This document shows, in pieces, positions 45,351-56,415 of a stretch of DNA of 64,000 nucleotides. Source of the stretch: Angiostrongylus vasorum (Eukaryota; Nematoda; Chromadorea; Rhabditida; Metastrongylidae); NCBI GenBank assembly GCA_018806985.1, contig JADANN010000164.1, positions 1 to 64,000 of the forward strand. The letters are read 5' to 3'. The translations under genes were made by a program, and so were the position numbers. A model generated the notes under the pieces. That model saw only the letters and a program-made list of their open reading frames with translations. It was not told the origin of the DNA and ran no database searches. How positions within the stretch are numbered: position 1 is the first letter of the stretch; each line of letters begins with the position of its first letter.

Positions 45351-46110
45351 TTACTTGACCAATGCCGAGGTTAATAGAAAGTCGGACGTGAGATTTAATA
45401 GCAGGTTTGATCTTCATCGCGAACGCCTGCGTTCCGGAGCTTTGCGAAAATCTCTGGATCATTACTGTTATATCCCACATCATACCCTTCTGTGGAAAAA
45501 GAATGTGCAGTAAATAAAATTGACAGCATTTTGATAGATCGTCTGCCTCCCTGTCGAGCAGATCAAGTGCTCTTTCTGTTTTCTGTCTTTGCTTCAACTC
45601 TTTCCCGCACTGCCTTTAATGGTGAAGTGTTCTGATCAAGGTGGCCTGATGCTAGTTTTTTGCTGTCCAGTGCACTTTCAACGGTGTTCGTGTCATTATG
45701 TCAGATTAAAACATGAGTTTTGCTCTGTGCAGCTTTTGACGGAGAGTTGTGACATATTGCTTCCGATTAACATCGTCCAAGTTGGCATTTTTACTACCGT
45801 TTAAACTACTGGTAGACCGGAATGGTGTTCGTTTAAATACCCGCTTCAGGACTATGAGGACGTCACCTCAAAACGACTATGGACGAACTTCTTTTCATTT
45901 CATGTGTTTCACGCTTTGTGTTACACTCTCCCGTGGTTCTGTCGATTCGCTAGCGCTAGCTGGGCCATTGTACCAGAACGTGCTAGTTAAATCAATGGCA
46001 AACAGTTTATCTACTCAGCTGATTCTGCCAAAAAAACCAGTTAGTCCTGCGAGGAATGCTCGTCTCCATGCGATTTGCTATAAAGTACATTTTGTTTTAG
46101 TCACACAACA
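45351..46110 (+). repeat. Copy of 17,754-18,503
   Basis: Direct, nearly identical copy, including the frame SFHFMCFTLCVTLSRGS and SLDSLALAG-like text seen at 18,255-18,503. At 46,111 it switches to the sequence that is inverted at 44,075, so a junction lies there. A partial second copy of the 18,240-18,500 part follows at 46,440-46,700. Confidence 0.8.
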
Positions 46111-47991
46111 AGTTTTTTCACGCAACGGTGCCATCAGAAACCACCCGCCAGCGGGAATGATCTGGGAATTCATCACTAAAACCCACTTAAGATGATGTGG
46201 CAGTCGAAATCACGATGTTGAACTTTCTATTTAAAAAGCGAGGCCCTATGCTGGCTTGTGGCCAGTTTGTTGTTCTCCAGTGCAGCTTTCGACCGTGTTC
46301 GTGTCATTATGTCAGATTCGTTTCATGAGTTTTGCTCTTTGCAGTTTTTGACGGAGAGCTGTGACATATTTGCTTCCGATTTACATAGCTGTTGGTATTT
46401 TACTACCGTTTAAAACTACTGTGTGAGGCGTAATGCTGTTCGTTTAAATATCCCGACGTTTCAGGACTAGTGAGGACGTCACCTCAAAACGACTATGGAC
46501 GAACTTTCTTTTCATTTTCATGTGTTTCACGCTTTGTGTTACACTCTCCCGTAGTTCTGTCGATTCGCTAGCGCTAGCTGGGCCATTGCACCAGAACGTG
46601 CTAGTTAATTCATTGGCAAACAGTTTATCTACTCAGCTGATTCTGCCAAAAAACCAGTTAGTCCTGTGAGGAATGCTCGTCTCCATGCGATTTGCTATAA
46701 AACCCTTTTTGTTTTTGTCACACAACGGGTACCAAATTAGGTAATTAAAGCTTTATATGCAACAATATCCATACAACAACAACAACGACATGGTTATAAC
46801 GAGAACGGAGGAACAACTCAATGGCTGAGTTTGTATACGTGGAATGAAGGGGCGGTGGAACCACTGGACATTTTCGATACTGAACATCCCTGATTATCAC
46901 ATCGCACACAAAAATTGCAAAGATCGAGAAGAAGAGGTTACAAGTCCGCAATGCAGACACCTGGAGGGTTGATGGGGGGGTTCTCGTCTTATGCCGGAAT
47001 GACAGAGTGAAAGTATGTTACGAAACCGAAATATGGAGATCAAGGACGAAGCACTTATTGCAGGAGTTTAGCATACAAAGGTGTGGTGTCATGGAAAAAT
47101 GGTTACTATTTTGGAGAATAGTTACTTTTTGCCTTAAGCTCCTTATGAATCTTGTATTGCAAGTCTCTGTATCGGTAAAATATTAGGTAGACTGCTCAAA
47201 TGTCGGACTTCACCACTACGACCGACGGTGGAGAGATGAATTGTGGTGACGTTGAAACTTCCGGTGTTGTCACTAAAACGAAAAAACAAATAACTACCAC
47301 AACACAGTTTTTTATTGCCTTAACAGCACGAGAAGTTCATTTGAAAGTTTTCAAGAAGTGGGGATTTCTGGGATGGAGAAGTTGTTTATGTTTATGAAAA
47401 AATATGCTGCTGTCTACGTCAACAGACAACGTCGTGCACACATTCTGGGCAAAGCATTTGGTGCCAAAACAATGGTCTCCTCCAATGATAACATTTCAGC
47501 TCATGTTAATCCCAATTAGTTAGCATACGAACCATTGAAAACTACAGATGTTCTGTCACGATGGAATCGTTATTTTAAACAACCCGTTGTTTTTATTGCT
47601 CTCATTTGTTACGCCAAGGCTTCTATTTTGTTTACGGCAAGAAGATGTTCTCCAGTGCTCATATGTGCATGCCGCTCATGTATGCAGGTGCCATTTCTGT
47701 GTTCGATTTTTTTAAAAATCGAAGTTTCGTTGTCGGATAGCAAGTGGGTAGCACATTGCTTTTTGATTCAGTCCATCAGGAGGCAAGGTATTGGTTCCGT
47801 ACACTCCCCAGCGCATCCCTTCATTCGACGTGGGAGCACCTTAGCTCATCTCTAGACTGCATGGAGTATCGACTTGGCCAGCACTCTACGATATTCATAA
47901 AGAAGTCGGAATCCTCAAACAGTAGGTGAAGCAACAAGCGGAATATTCGACGATTTCTTTGGCTATGAATGACTGGAAACGAATGGAATTC
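46111..47991 (+). repeat. Right arm of the second inverted repeat
   Basis: Reverse complement of 42,219-44,075 around a spacer of about 2.0 kb (44,076-46,110) that contains both PLE pieces. It ends in GGAATTC, where it joins directly to AGGCGTTTTTCAG of a beta block. It carries a gamma copy at about 47,860-47,990 cut off after NDWKRMEF. Confidence 0.85.
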
Positions 47992-48003
47992 AGGCGTTTT
48001 TCA

Positions 48004-48133
48004 GGTCAATGGAGTCAGGGACAAGCACAAATGGCTGTTTTAAGTGTTATGTTGGCAGCGATAGCAGTAGTAATGGTGACTACAACTACGTCAGACTTCT
48101 ACAAGAGGAGATCTTGTGTTCGTGATTCGCCAC
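48004..48133 (+). pseudogene. Beta block, truncated copy before the direct repeat
   Basis: After GCGTTTTTCAG the frame reads QWSQGQAQMAVLSVMLAAI, AVVMVTTTTSDFYKRRSC and VRDS, then runs straight into the RTE fragment at 48,134 (PTRWADVF). The hydrophobic segment, acceptor and frame are intact. The open frame 47,926-48,258 is thus a chance fusion of gamma, beta and LINE text. Confidence 0.5.
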
Positions 48134-48352
48134 CTACACGTTGGGCGGATGTGTTCGCAAACAAAGTTAATCAGCTGTACCCGCAGCTGCAGTTGTTTTA
48201 CAGATCACGGTTTGAGACTCGCAAGCGCTGCCATGCTCGAACAAGACCACCACCATGAACTACGTTTGCGAGAGAAATGAACGAATGGCATATGTGCTGG
48301 GGTCCGCACAGCTCGTGAAGACGGACCGTCCAAGTATCCAAGTGTCCAAGTA
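48134..48352 (+). mobile_element. RTE subfamily 2, 3' end (in copy 1)
   Basis: The frame reads TRWADVFANKVNQLYPQLQL, FYRSRFETRKRCHARTRPPP and, after a frame change, REMNEWHMCWGPHSS. It ends in CCAAGTATCCAAGTGTCC. The WADVF and NEW..CWGPH ends are those of a nematode RTE subfamily distinct from the element at 7,683-11,037. Confidence 0.8.
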
Positions 48353-48384
48353 TCACGGATGGACATAATGCTTGTTCTACTCGG

Positions 48385-48470
48385 GGTGAGAGATCGAACC
48401 AAAAAGCATTAATCTCGCACGACGCCTCCAACCACTACGCCGCACCGGCCTTTATGCTAACTGTAATTAA
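48385..48470 (-). repeat. tRNA-like SINE head
   Basis: The reverse strand has GGCGTAGTGGTTGGAGGCG (A box) and TTTGGTTCGATCTCTCACC (B box) about 35 bases apart. The acceptor arms do not pair well. Second copy at 54,034-54,120. It stands tail-on to the RTE fragment. Confidence 0.55.
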
Positions 48471-48519
48471 AAAACTTGATTAGGAAAAGGAATTTAGATA
48501 AGTGGCCAAGGTAACTACA

Positions 48520-48720
48520 AGCCATCGCAAACGCGTAAATCGTCAAATCATTTCTGTAGTTGTTTTCAAGTGTTCAAAGGAAAAATAGTGTGAAACCCAC
48601 CACTATTTATAGCGAATCGCTCAATGTCGTCACCGGTGATGTTGTAGTTACCAACAAGAAAAAAAGGGTGGGCATTTTTGTGGCGAAAGCACTGAGACCT
48701 GATAAAAAATAGGTGATATT
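48520..48720 (-). pseudogene. Alpha block, R5 copy (direct repeat 1)
   Basis: On the reverse strand the frames give FATKMPTLFFLLV, then GNYNITGDDIERFAINSGGF and FEHLKTTTEMI through indels. DDIERFA...GGFH and HLKTTT match R3 and R2. Second copy at 54,170-54,370. Broken. Confidence 0.4.
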
Positions 48721-48969
48721 CCACTATATTAAGGTCAATTTAACAATGACGATACAGTCAAAAGGAACAGGTGTCGGTGGTTTCTAAGCAAGAACTACCG
48801 AGAAACCGATGAGGATTTATTTTCTGGAAGTGATTGACAGCGAATTCTACCACAGCTTTGATAGATATGGAGCGTATTTTTCTCTACCATTAGCAATTTC
48901 CATGCCATCCTATTTGTAACTAACTAGTCTTGAAATGAAAACTTTCTCGTCGATATGGAAGTAACCAAA

Positions 48970-49120
48970 ATGATGTTGAGATATTTGCAGAACTCCGGAT
49001 TGCATGCGTCTGCGGTCCAGACCGAACCCGCTATTGCCCTTCCCCGGAAAGGCTAATAGCGCGCTCCTTCTGGACCGCAGACGCATGCAATCCGGAGTTC
49101 TGCAAATATCTCAGCATCAT
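48970..49120. repeat. Perfect-stem hairpin, 52-bp arms
   Basis: Arms 48,970-49,021 and 49,069-49,120 are reverse complements with one mismatch, around a 47-base loop. The loop contains a reverse B-box-like CCGAACCCGC. The arm sequence (GATATTTGCA...CCGGA...TCTGCGGTCC) matches the 3' side of the tRNA-like element at 57,410-57,508, so the hairpin is probably two such elements face to face. Second copy at 54,619-54,769. Confidence 0.85.
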
Positions 49121-49489
49121 GGTGGTCGTATCACACAAAAATACCCTGCCGTGAAAAATTTTAGTATGCAGTAAATAAAAAGCTAACTTTTGTGATGTGG
49201 AAATACTTCTGAGATTTTATACTCACAGTAAGGATGGTCATAGCTTTCAGGAAATACTCACTAAAGAATTCACTGCTTTTTTTTTCTGCGTTTTAAAACT
49301 GTCTTAGTATGTATTTGACATGCGAAAAGTTCCGGTTGATTAAAAATCTGTTGAAAAAGCTGCTTGAATCGGTCAGTCAACACTTATGGGCTCGTTTTAA
49401 TATCATGTAGGCTAAGGAATGTTTTTCTGGTGAGAAAGAATATAAACGAATTAAAAACAGTGCGATAAGCTTGCTACAGCTGCCAAATG

Positions 49490-50080
49490 GTCATAAGTTT
49501 GAACCAACGTGCCAGGCTGAACAAGACCTCCGTAACTCCGAGGTGAAAAAAATTGTACCACACTTCGCTGAGAGATGCAATGCCTTGATAGATTGCTGAA
49601 GGCCCACAGATCCTTGTAGAGAGCAGATATGCTTTAAATCAGACCGACGGTTCTAGCAATGGAGACGAATGCGTGGTGCAATAATAAATAATTGAGCAAC
49701 ACAAAACGCTTTATAGTCAGTCCTTCATGCTCACGTAGTTAAAATAATATCGTAGATAACCAAAGGTAAATAAGAGACAAAATGCTCAGCGTTGATTAAT
49801 AATTCAGGAATGTACCATGCATTCCACTGCATTCATAAAAAACAAATGAGATTAAGTGCATATCTGGCCTGTACAATGAAATGTGGTGACGTACCGATAT
49901 GTCAAGGCGGTGCTTTACAAGCTTGGTATCAGTTTCCTAACTAGATGGTGGAAAAGGCTTGGTGAGCCCGAGCGGCAGGATTTAAATAGCGTCGCATGCA
50001 GTGTTCAGTGCAAGGCAGCTATGACCACTTCCCAAGACGCTCCCGACTTAGTTAATGCGAAAGTTTTTAGTCTACAATAG
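49490..50080 (-). repeat. SINE pieces and open frame in the direct repeat
   Basis: Near 49,490-49,600 a degraded forward SINE resembles 550-650. From about 50,000 down to 49,750 the reverse strand carries AGGCCAGATATGCAC, GAATGCATGGTACATTCC and TAATCAACGCTGAGC, the 3' half of the strongylid-type SINE. The forward 65-residue frame at 49,883-50,080 runs antisense through this SINE and is not a gene. Confidence 0.5.
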
Positions 50081-50124
50081 CCGTTTGTAAGAGGTCTGTC
50101 GAAAAGTCATTTCGTTCATTAGCT

Positions 50125-50478
50125 TTAGACTCTGAAAATCACAAAATTAAACAACGATGAAGAAATGGCAACTACATGACTGTGATCTCTGGTCGACTGA
50201 TCATCCATGGATGATCGAATTTCGGTTAGCGTTGAGTGAGCTCCAACGATTCTGCATAAAAAGGAAGCGAAACATCCACCACGTCCATGACACCAATGAG
50301 AATTTATAGTGGCTGATGATTGATTCTTCTCCAAAAAAAAGAAGACGTAATGACTGAATTTAACGATGTTGGCGACCAGATTTTCACGTGAACGCTGTAC
50401 AGACCACATGATGTTCATCGCACAGAAACGGGAAAGTACGAAAACATTAAAATCAATCAGGGTACCTTTTTTTTTCAA
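50125..50478 (-). pseudogene. Zeta block, R5 copy (direct repeat 1)
   Basis: Open for 117 residues; contains LEKNQSSATINSHWCHGRGG, RIVGAHSTLTEIRSSMDDQS. It shares QSSATINS and RSSMDD with the other zeta copies. Second copy identical at 55,774-56,127. The upstream half (FVLSRFCAMNIMW) is not conserved. Confidence 0.4.
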
Positions 50479-50767
50479 ATTTCCTTTCCGGCAAAATCTG
50501 CACTAACACTTTAAATTATCGACGTTGCAGCTCTTGAAACGGAGAATTTTTTCTTTTTTTTTGAGCTCGTACTGTCGACTTCTATCAATTGTTGCAACAT
50601 ACGGTAATGAATATTTGACATTTCGTCGATAATGCTGAGATATTTGCAACTCCGGACCGCACGTGTCTGCGGTGGGGAACGAACGCGCTGTTGTCCTTTC
50701 CGGAGAGTAACGCGTTCACCACCACACCATGCGGGTCCTTAGTTCTGCCTGTCTCTCAGCTAGTTCT

Positions 50768-50879
50768 CTTATATTTCTCTTATAACAGTCTAATGTAGTC
50801 ATAACTAGCATTACAAATACTATCACTAACAATAGAAGGGCTAGCACAAACATCCGCACTTGTTCATGACTCGGTCGCG
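50768..50879 (-). pseudogene. Beta block, R5 copy
   Basis: Reverse strand: GCGTTTTTCAG ends at 50,880, then RPSHEQVRMFVLALLLLVI, VFVMLVMTTLDCYKRNI and RELAER. Open across the block. The 2.63-kb direct repeat ends at its low-coordinate edge (50,767). Confidence 0.5.
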
Positions 50880-51044
50880 CTGAAAAACGCCTTTGAAAAC
50901 CACCAGAATTGAAATGTAACTATCAATGTATTTCTTAATTAATCCTCATAAGTATTGCTGTAATTCCTATCAAAGAATAAAGCTCTCGGCGTTGATCAAT
51001 CCCTGAAGGATGCGCCATGCATTCGACTTCATTAAGCATCGTTG

Positions 51045-51270
51045 GAGGTGATTGAATGCATATCTGGCCTTTACAATGACTTGCGGCGGTCTACCGATGT
51101 ATCGAGCCAGTGCTGCTATCCTCCCAGACAAGTCTGGTACCAATTTGCCGACCCCGGAGGGGATGGAAGGCTTGGTGCACCATGGGCGCGGGGACCGATT
51201 TCACGTGTGTGTTGCAGGGCGCCTCCGACGACTGCGCCACATGCGCCCTGTAGTTTGAATATGCTATGTC
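51045..51270 (-). repeat. tRNA-derived SINE, well preserved
   Basis: Reverse strand: GGCGCAGTCGTCGGAGGCG (A box), GTGAAATCGGTCCCCGC (weak B box), CAAGCCTTCCATCCC, GGTACCAGACTTGTCTGGGA, GGATAGCAGCACTGG, GATACATCGGTAGACCGCCG, GCCAGATATGCATTC, and beyond 51,045 GAATGCATGGCGCATCC and GATTGATCAACGCC. This is the clearest example of the strongylid-type SINE here and can serve as the reference for the others. Confidence 0.75.
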
Positions 51271-51339
51271 AGTATCCATAATTTTTTCCTTTTTTTTACA
51301 TGACCCGTCATGACATTAAGTAAGCCGATCCTTGCATTT

Positions 51340-51560
51340 CTTGCATTTGCGTTTTTCTCGCACTCATCACCCCCCAGTGGCCTTCGAACATTTCGCGTAT
51401 TGCTTCGACTACTGCTTTAAGATTTCATCTTCTTCATGAATGTCGTAGAACACTGGTTGAGTCAACTGCCCTTGTAACTCTGGCGATGCCTAAAGCTTTC
51501 CCAAATGAATTGGAGGAGAGCAATGAGGCTATTGTCAACCTAGCGCCTTTGGTTCTTGAT
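51340..51560 (-). pseudogene. Gamma block remnant
   Basis: Reverse strand: IHEEDEILKQ, a stop, SKQYAKCSKATGG. It matches KEDEILKQQPKQHGKCSKT of R3 and then breaks off. Strongly eroded. Confidence 0.4.
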
Positions 51561-53607
51561 CGACGACACCACTACCCACTGGGCTGTACCCATCCCTTTA
51601 TCCACAGCTTAATCAACAATAAGAAGTGTGTGGCGAGTTGTTTGCCGTAACCCTGCAATAACACGTAGTACGTGATTGGATTCGGCGTTCTGTCCATACC
51701 ATGCTTAATATCGCTTCGTAAATTGATAACATATTGGTCTCGAAAGATAACAGAACTGATTTGAAACAGTGGTATTCCAGCGTGGGTCACTCGACAGGTT
51801 AAATATGGGTTTAGTCACCTTTCCGACACTGCGAATGAATTCGAAGGCATGGCGCCCTTTTGCGATTGATCAACAACGTTACCGTCCTTACTTTTTCCTT
51901 CTTAATTCTCCAAAAATAAATCCGCTAGTGAACTGAGTTGTACCAAATTTGAAGCAACCATGAATATAGTGGCAGTTTAACAGGAATATCGCGCATAATC
52001 ATTGAGAAAAATGCTGCTAGATGTGACGGATATTTTGCACTAAACACTCATTTTTGGCTTTCTTTAGAAACGAATTATGTGATATTATTAAGCCAAGAGT
52101 TTGCATTATTTGACAGCCTGTCCAAAAGACGTTTCCTGTAGTCCAAGTTTGACTGTACAGAGGTAGTTCATTCCTTAGAAGCGTAACCTGATCAGAGGAA
52201 TTCAGCACTTTGTGTGGTAGTAAACCAACCATGCCAATGCTTATTGCATCTGTTACCGCCCTCCTGGATAAAATATGGATGCCGGAAAGCAAATTGATCC
52301 TCCTAGTCTGTGAGGTCAACAAATACCTGATTTCAGCACTTAGGAACGAACTAGCAGACTTTCTATGAACTCCAAGGGGGAAAAAATTCTTCCTCAGTCA
52401 TCAACGTCATCGAATAGGAAGCTTTGCACTTCCATAATCACAACTCTGGTGAAAGAAAGTATTTCTCTACTAGTCACGCGAATTGACGACCTAGGGAAAA
52501 ACCTTGCACTGCTACTTTTGGATAACAGGGGAAGAAAATCGTCGTTTACCACTAAATTCACGTGAATCTACGACTAAGCAAAAACGTAGCACGGTCGTAT
52601 TTTTGAACTTTGATGAAAGGAAGCGTTTCTCGACAAATGAATTCACGTGAATTGGCAACATAAGAAAAACCTACTGCGGTTGTCTGTAGACTGTAGGGTA
52701 ATAAAATCTTACGACCTGGAAGAGGTCGAGAAAGGTGATCTCACTCGACCAGAGAATTTTGGTGAATTGACCATTTAATAAAAACATTGTATGACTGCCT
52801 CTCAACTCTAGTGAGAGAAAATCTTTCCCAACGAAGGAATTACCAGTCAACTGAAAATTTTCACGCTAGCAGACCATTGAGCCCAGTATTTGTTTAACCA
52901 GGCAAACGATGCTCAAATTTAACGGGAAATAATACTTGCGATAGCTCATCCTGAATTTTGTAAAAGCTGATACGGTGCGGATAATATGTAAGACCTCTTC
53001 AAGGTTATACATTTCTTTGCCTGCTTTCCTTTGAAAAACTTATATCGTTAGTTCGTCAGATAGGAGGACTCGAACGTGGCCGATGATTCAATCAAAATAA
53101 CAACAGAGAGATAAAATATTCACTGTAATTGCTAAATTGTGGTTGATATTTCTTAATCTTTGTCTCGTACGAAGTTCCTCATAACTGAAATCCAACTATA
53201 GTCATAAGATGGACCAAAAGGATGACAAAAATGGAATTCCTAGCCAGGAATATCGCGAGTTTTCTTTGCCTGTCATCTGAAGAACACGTGAATGAACGTA
53301 GTGATTTCAAGTTTTTGGACCGGACTATGTAGACAACAAAGATAATGATGGGATCAGTTTTCAGGAGGAGTTTATGTCACAGTAATTAAGAATACCACTA
53401 ACAACACAAAAGCATTCCCCTTTTTTCATGCAAACGAACTTCCTACTGTGATTAAAGCTCAAAAGCGCTCTGCATGGATATCTGAAAGATGCGTCATGTA
53501 TTCATTTCCATTCGTAGCGCTGTAGAGGTGCGTATTTGGCTTATACAGTGACTTATGGATCTCTCGCAGATAAAAAAGTGATATTCAATTGTCTATCACG
53601 GATGGAC

Positions 53608-54001
53608 CCGGAGTGCCAAGCTCTGACCTGCGAAATCTGTCACATCTTCGAGGTCCAGGAGAATATACATCAATAGCGAAACATGGATGGGCCAACCACA
53701 TATTGAGAAGAACAGACGACAGATAGACGAAAAGAACAGCAGAGTGGACTCCAAGAGAATGCAAACGGCCCCTAGGACGACCATCTACACGTTGGGCGGA
53801 CGTGTTCGTAAACAAAGTTAATCAGCTGTACCCGCAGCTGCAGTTGTTTTACAGATCACGGTTTGAGACTCGCAAGCGCTACCATGCTCGAACAAGACCA
53901 CCACCATGAACTACGTTTGCGAGAGAAATGAACGAATGGCATATGTGCTGGGGTCCGCACAGCTCGTGAAGACGGACCGTCCAAGTATCCAAGTGTCCAA
54001 G
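53608..54001 (+). mobile_element. RTE subfamily 2 insertion, 5'-truncated, with 14-bp target-site duplication
   Basis: TATCACGGATGGAC stands at 53,594-53,607 and again at 54,002-54,015. The 394-bp insert reads SSDLRNLSHLRGPGEYTSIA, KHGWANHILRRTDDR, an in-frame TAG where Trp is expected, TKRTAEWTPRECKRPLGRPS, TRWADVFVNKVNQLYPQLQL, and after a frame change NEWHMCWGPHSS, followed by the CCAAGTATCC tail. This is a typical 5'-truncated LINE insertion. The perfect duplication suggests it is fairly recent. Confidence 0.88.
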
Positions 54002-56415
54002 TATCACGGATGGACATAATGCTTGTTCTACTCGGGGTGAGAGATCGAACCAAAAAGCATTAATCTCGCACGACGCCTCCAACCACTACGCCGCACCGGC
54101 CTTTATGCTAACTGTAATTAAAAACTTGATTAGGAAAAAGGAATTTAGATAAGTGGCCAAGGTAACTACAAGCCATCGCAAACGCGTAAATCGTCAAATC
54201 ATTTCTGTAGTTGTTTTCAAGTGTTCAAAGGAAAAATAGTGTGAAACCCACCACTATTTATAGCGAATCGCTCAATGTCGTCACCGGTGATGTTGTAGTT
54301 ACCAACAAGAAAAAAGGGTGGGCATTTTTGTGGCGAAAGCACTGAGACCTGATAAAAAATAGGTGATATTCCACTATATTAAGGTCAATTTAACAATGAC
54401 GATACAGTCAAAAGGAACAGGTGTCGGTGGTTTCTAAGCAAGAACTACCGAGAAACCGATGAGGATTTATTTTCTGAAGTGATTGACAGCGAATTCTACC
54501 ACAGCTTTGATAGATATGGAGCGTATTTTTCTCTACCATTAGCAATTTCCATGCCATCCTATTTGTAACTAACTAGTCTTGAAATGAAAACTTTCTCGTC
54601 GATATGGAAGTAACCAAAATGATGTTGAGATATTTGCAGAACTCCGGATTGCATGCGTCTGCGGTCCAGACCGAACCCGCTATTGCCCTTCCCCGGAAAG
54701 GCTAATAGCGCGCTCCTTCTGGACCGCAGACGCATGCAATCCGGAGTTCTGCAAATATCTCAGCATCATGGTGGTCGTATCACACAAAATACCCTGCCGT
54801 GAAAAAATTTTAGTATGCAGTAAATAAAAAGCTAACTTTGTGATGTGGAAATACTTCTGAGATTTTATACTCACAGTAAGGATGGTCATAGCTTTCAGGA
54901 AATACTCACTAAAGAATTCACTGCTTTTTTTTTCTGCGTTTTAAAACTGTCTTAGTATGTATTTGACATGCGAAAAGTTCCGGTTGATTAAAAATCTGTT
55001 GAAAAAGCTGCTTGAATCGGTCAGTCAACACTTATGGGCTCGTTTTAATATCATGTAGGCTAAGGAATGTTTTTCTGGTGAGAAAGAATATAAACGAATT
55101 AAAAACAGTGCGATAAGCTTGCTACAGCTGCCAAATGGTCATAAGTTTGAACCAACGTGCCAGGCTGAACAAGACCTCCGTAACTCCGAGGTGAAAAAAA
55201 TTGTACCACACTTCGCTGAGAGATGCAATGCCTTGATAGATTGCTGAAGGCCCACAGATCCTTGTAGAGAGCAGATATGCTTTAAATCAGACCGACGGTT
55301 CTAGCAATGGAGACGAATGCGTGGTGCAATAATAAATAATTGAGCAACACAAAAACGCTTTATAGTCAGTCCTTCATGCTCACGTAGTTAAAATAATATC
55401 GTAGATAACCAAAGGTAAATAAGAGACAAAATGCTCAGCGTTGATTAATAATTCAGGAATGTACCATGCATTCCACTGCATTCATAAAAAACAAATGAGA
55501 TTAAGTGCATATCTGGCCTGTACAATGAAATGTGGTGACGTACCGATATGTCAAGGCGGTGCTTTACAAGCTTGGTATCAGTTTCCTAACTAGATGGTGG
55601 AAAAGGCTTGGTGAGCCCGAGCGGCAGGATTTAAATAGCGTCGCATGCAGTGTTCAGTGCAAGGCAGCTATGACCACTTCCCAAGACGCTCCCGACTTAG
55701 TTAATGCGAAAGTTTTTAGTCTACAATAGCCGTTTGTAAGAGGTCTGTCGAAAAGTCATTTCGTTCATTAGCTTTAGACTCTGAAAATCACAAAATTAAA
55801 CAACGATGAAGAAATGGCAACTACATGACTGTGATCTCTGGTCGACTGATCATCCATGGATGATCGAATTTCGGTTAGCGTTGAGTGAGCTCCAACGATT
55901 CTGCATAAAAAGGAAGCGAAACATCCACCACGTCCATGACACCAATGAGAATTTATAGTGGCTGATGATTGATTCTTCTCCAAAAAAAAGAAGACGTAAT
56001 GACTGAATTTAACGATGTTGGCGACCAGATTTTCACGTGAACGCTGTACAGACCACATGATGTTCATCGCACAGAAACGGGAAAGTACGAAAACATTAAA
56101 ATCAATCAGGGTACCTTTTTTTTTCAAATTTCCTTTCCGGCAAAATCTGCACTAACACTTTAAATTATCGACGTTGCAGCTCTTGAAACGGAGAATTTTT
56201 TCTTTTTTTTGAGCTCGTACTGTCGACTTCTATCAATTGTTGCAACATACGGTAATGAATATTTGACATTTCGTCGATAATGCTGAGATATTTGCAACTC
56301 CGGACCGCACGTGTCTGCGGTGGGGAACGAACGCGCTGTTGTCCTTTCCGGAGAGTAACGCGTTCACCACCACACCATGCGGGTCCTTAGTTCTGCCTGT
56401 CTCTCAGCTAGTTCT
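53785..56415 (+). repeat. 2.63-kb direct repeat, copy 2 (donor)
   Basis: Matches 48,134-50,767. It begins within the RTE insertion, whose upstream part and left duplication are present only here, so this locus is the source. Contents as in copy 1: tRNA-like head (54,034-54,120 -), alpha (54,170-54,370 -), hairpin (54,619-54,769), SINE pieces, zeta (55,774-56,127 -). Confidence 0.92.
54619..54769. repeat. Hairpin, second copy
   Basis: Arms 54,619-54,670 and 54,718-54,769, same as 48,970-49,120 and unchanged in the bases compared. Confidence 0.85.

Larger units (their letters stand above)
48134..50767 (+). repeat. 2.63-kb direct repeat, copy 1
   Basis: Nearly identical to 53,785-56,415 (offset 5,651 falling to 5,648 through one-base changes in homopolymers). 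It starts inside the 3' end of an RTE insertion and lacks that insertion's left target-site duplication, so it is the derived copy. It holds an RTE fragment, a tRNA-like head, alpha, a 52-bp hairpin, SINE pieces and a zeta block. Confidence 0.92.
50880..53593 (-). repeat. Unit R, copy R5 (between the direct repeats)
   Basis: Reverse-oriented R sequence: the CAGATGA..TGCAAAGAAAA segment at 53,255-53,280, ETKIKKYQ at about 53,190, and the AACTCAACA/GGAAAACCTTG-type stretches (52,360-52,700) like 33,850-33,970. Beta follows at 50,879. The forward open frame 52,365-52,565 and others here look like chance. A SINE (51,045-51,270) and a gamma remnant (51,340-51,560) interrupt it. Confidence 0.5.

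Noticed and set aside
45163..45597. Reverse open frame of 144 residues, also present in part at 17,679-17,990
   Set aside because: It runs antisense through the PLE 3' region and its duplicated flank. Conservation follows from the recent duplication and is no evidence for coding.
47926..48258. Open frame of 110 residues combining a hydrophobic segment and an RTE end
   Set aside because: It crosses three unrelated pieces (gamma remnant, beta block, RTE fragment). The junction at 48,134 is a duplication breakpoint, so the fusion is accidental.
49883..50080. Forward 65-residue frame, identical at 55,532-55,729
   Set aside because: Identity comes from the recent 2.63-kb duplication, and the frame runs antisense to a SINE 3' half.
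53785..56415. LTR pair of a retrotransposon (two direct repeats about 3 kb apart)
   Set aside because: The repeats contain a LINE fragment and SINEs, start inside a LINE, lack TG/CA ends, and no gag or pol lies between them.
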